The notes beneath the pieces are model-generated. The model saw only the letters and a program-made list of their open reading frames with translations. It did not search any database and was not told the DNA's origin. From Rallus limicola (taxonomy: Eukaryota > Chordata > Aves > Gruiformes > Rallidae): a DNA stretch of 64,000 nucleotides. The first letter of the stretch is position 1; each line of letters opens with the position of its first letter. Shown here piece by piece: positions 62,725-64,000 of the stretch. The stretch spans positions 71,528,783-71,592,782 of the forward strand of contig JAKCOZ010000002.1 of the NCBI GenBank assembly GCA_022605955.1, written 5' to 3'. The translations under genes and the position numbers were made by a program.

Positions 62725-62780
62725 GTCTGTGTGTGTATGTGTGTGTTTGCGTTTGCACGAGAGAGAAGAGAGATAGAGGG
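62725..62780. repeat. Composite TG-rich / GA-rich simple repeat
   Basis: GTCTGTGTGTGTATGTGTGT continues into GTTTGCG words and then GAGAGAAGAGAGATAGAGG. It is an interrupted compound microsatellite. Confidence 0.8.
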
Positions 62781-64000
62781 GAGCATAAATCAATCATCCA
62801 GTTTGTCCTAGTGTATGTGAGTGGATACTGGAGAACACATGGCAATACAGAAACTTGGTAAAACTGCCCCCAAATACTGCAACAGTTCCTTTGAATCTGG
62901 AGTCTAGAGCGGTAATTTGGATTGTTAGATTTAACTGTCCTTCAAAGACCTTTCCTCTGTGAATGTTTTCTGAGCCTACTAATGTTTCAGGCCTCCATAA
63001 TTTCCTGGGGAGACCAGAAAGTTTATTAATACATTATTTCCTACATGAAAAGTACCTCCTGTTTGATTGAAAACCAGTGCCTAATAATTTCTTTGTTATA
63101 TTTTGCTTCCTGTGGCATGAATAATTAACATTCCTCTTAAGCTCTTGATGTGGTTCTTGATTTTGTTGATTTCTGTCCATTCTTCTAAAAAATGCAGTAG
63201 ATTTAGAAGAGTGCCAGTGCATCTTTTTTGCTCAATTTCCTTCATAGCTCTTTATTGGCATCCATTTCTTCTTCACCATCATAGCACAATGTACTGGGCA
63301 GACACTTTGAAGGAACTATTCAAGATTTCTGTCTTGCATCCAGCATCCTCCCTCCTTCCTATCGTCAATGATGACATTTTTGAATGTAATTGATTCTCTA
63401 GTTTTAGCTGTTTCACCACTGATTTCCCTTCAGCCTCTTTGGGCTGGCTTCCTCTAGTACCTATAAATACTCTTACTGGCATTAACAATCTCAGTTTCCT
63501 CAGAGCTCTGTAGCTTCTTCTGCATTCTCATCCTTCTCAATCTGCTGCCCTTAGTTGATCATAGACTCCTACTGGCAATGTGTTTTCATGAATTAGTGCT
63601 GTCCTACTCAAGTCTGTGTTGCTTTATTGTCCTACTCAGTTACTCTCTCAGCATCCCATGAATATCTGCCTCAGCCTTCAAACCCATTCTAATCCTGTCA
63701 ACAGGCACTGCTAAATCCCGAGTCTTTCTCAGGGGGTCTTTATTAGTGGATCTTGTAGAAAAGAGGCTCCTACATAAAGAATCTTATCTCTGTTGATTCG
63801 ATCCATTCATCTGCTTCATTTGGCCTTGTCCGTTTTCACTTCAGAACATTTCATAGTCCTGTGCTCAGCCTACATCTCAGCCTCCCTGCAAACTACTTAG
63901 AATGTGACCTCTGCACATTTCTCTGAAACTATGTGATAAAACCCAGGGCTATGCTACATGCACAGTACTATTAAAGATGTTTAATGCATGACTTGTTGCG

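Larger units (their letters stand above)
61912..64000. other. AT-rich non-coding DNA, no gene recognised
   Basis: No supported gene or element. A short direct repeat at 62239-62292 and a TG-rich then GA-rich tract at 62725-62780 are visible. From about 63.1 kb to the end the plus strand is rich in T and C. This may be an old antisense repeat that I could not identify. Confidence 0.55.

Noticed and set aside
1..64000. CRISPR arrays, operons, bacterial ribosome-binding sites or prophage
   Set aside because: No regularly spaced direct repeats, no dense coding, and a vertebrate repeat profile. The window is not prokaryotic.
63100..64000. Pyrimidine-rich stretch suspected to be an old antisense LINE
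   Set aside because: No diagnostic CR1, L2 or other LINE motif could be found by eye. Strand composition alone is not enough.

Overview
The window looks like an AT-rich, gene-free piece of a bird nuclear genome, either intergenic or inside a very large intron. The main evidence is six fragments of CR1 LINEs. They carry the conserved 3' block (first-purine-rich GGTTGGA..AGATGATCT..AGGTCCCTTCCAACCC) and degenerate ATTCTATG/ATTCTGTG octamer tails, and are spread over both strands. Endogenous-retrovirus LTR segments of types recalled from bird genomes support the same reading. Crocodilians and turtles also carry CR1, so bird is a strong inference rather than a proof. The species cannot be named from this sequence.

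No protein-coding gene, tRNA, rRNA or recognisable small RNA gene could be supported. The longest open frames are about 110-134 codons. They show no family motif that I recognise, and several lie inside or antisense to repeats. An exon of a large gene could be hidden here, but nothing in the sequence singles one out.

Layout: 1-13.48 kb is unique AT-rich DNA with only short simple repeats. A CR1 3' end lies at 13.49 kb, a long TG/CG tract at 15.99 kb and a CR1 at 17.0 kb. From 20.72 to about 22.2 kb there is an LTR block: a roughly 1-kb LTR that appears to end in CA followed by a primer-binding-site-like 18-mer, then the start of a second, different LTR. A perfect 66-bp tandem duplication lies at 25.2 kb. 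A probable old LTR on the minus strand occupies about 29.56-30.66 kb. CR1 copies follow at 34.3 kb (minus), 40.8 kb (minus), 41.3 kb (plus) and 48.7 kb (minus). From 48.8 kb to the end the DNA is unique and AT-rich, with a TAA microsatellite at 53.4 kb, a pyrimidine-rich segment at 57.5 kb and a perfect 22-bp palindrome at 61.9 kb.

There is no operon or pathway to describe. The window records repeat insertion and local sequence dynamics. I found no convincing novel system. The observations most worth checking are the perfect 66-bp duplication, the LTR with its primer-binding-site-like junction, the dispersed A-run/C-run motif, the 22-bp palindrome, and two clusters of homeodomain-type AT motifs that could mark conserved non-coding elements.
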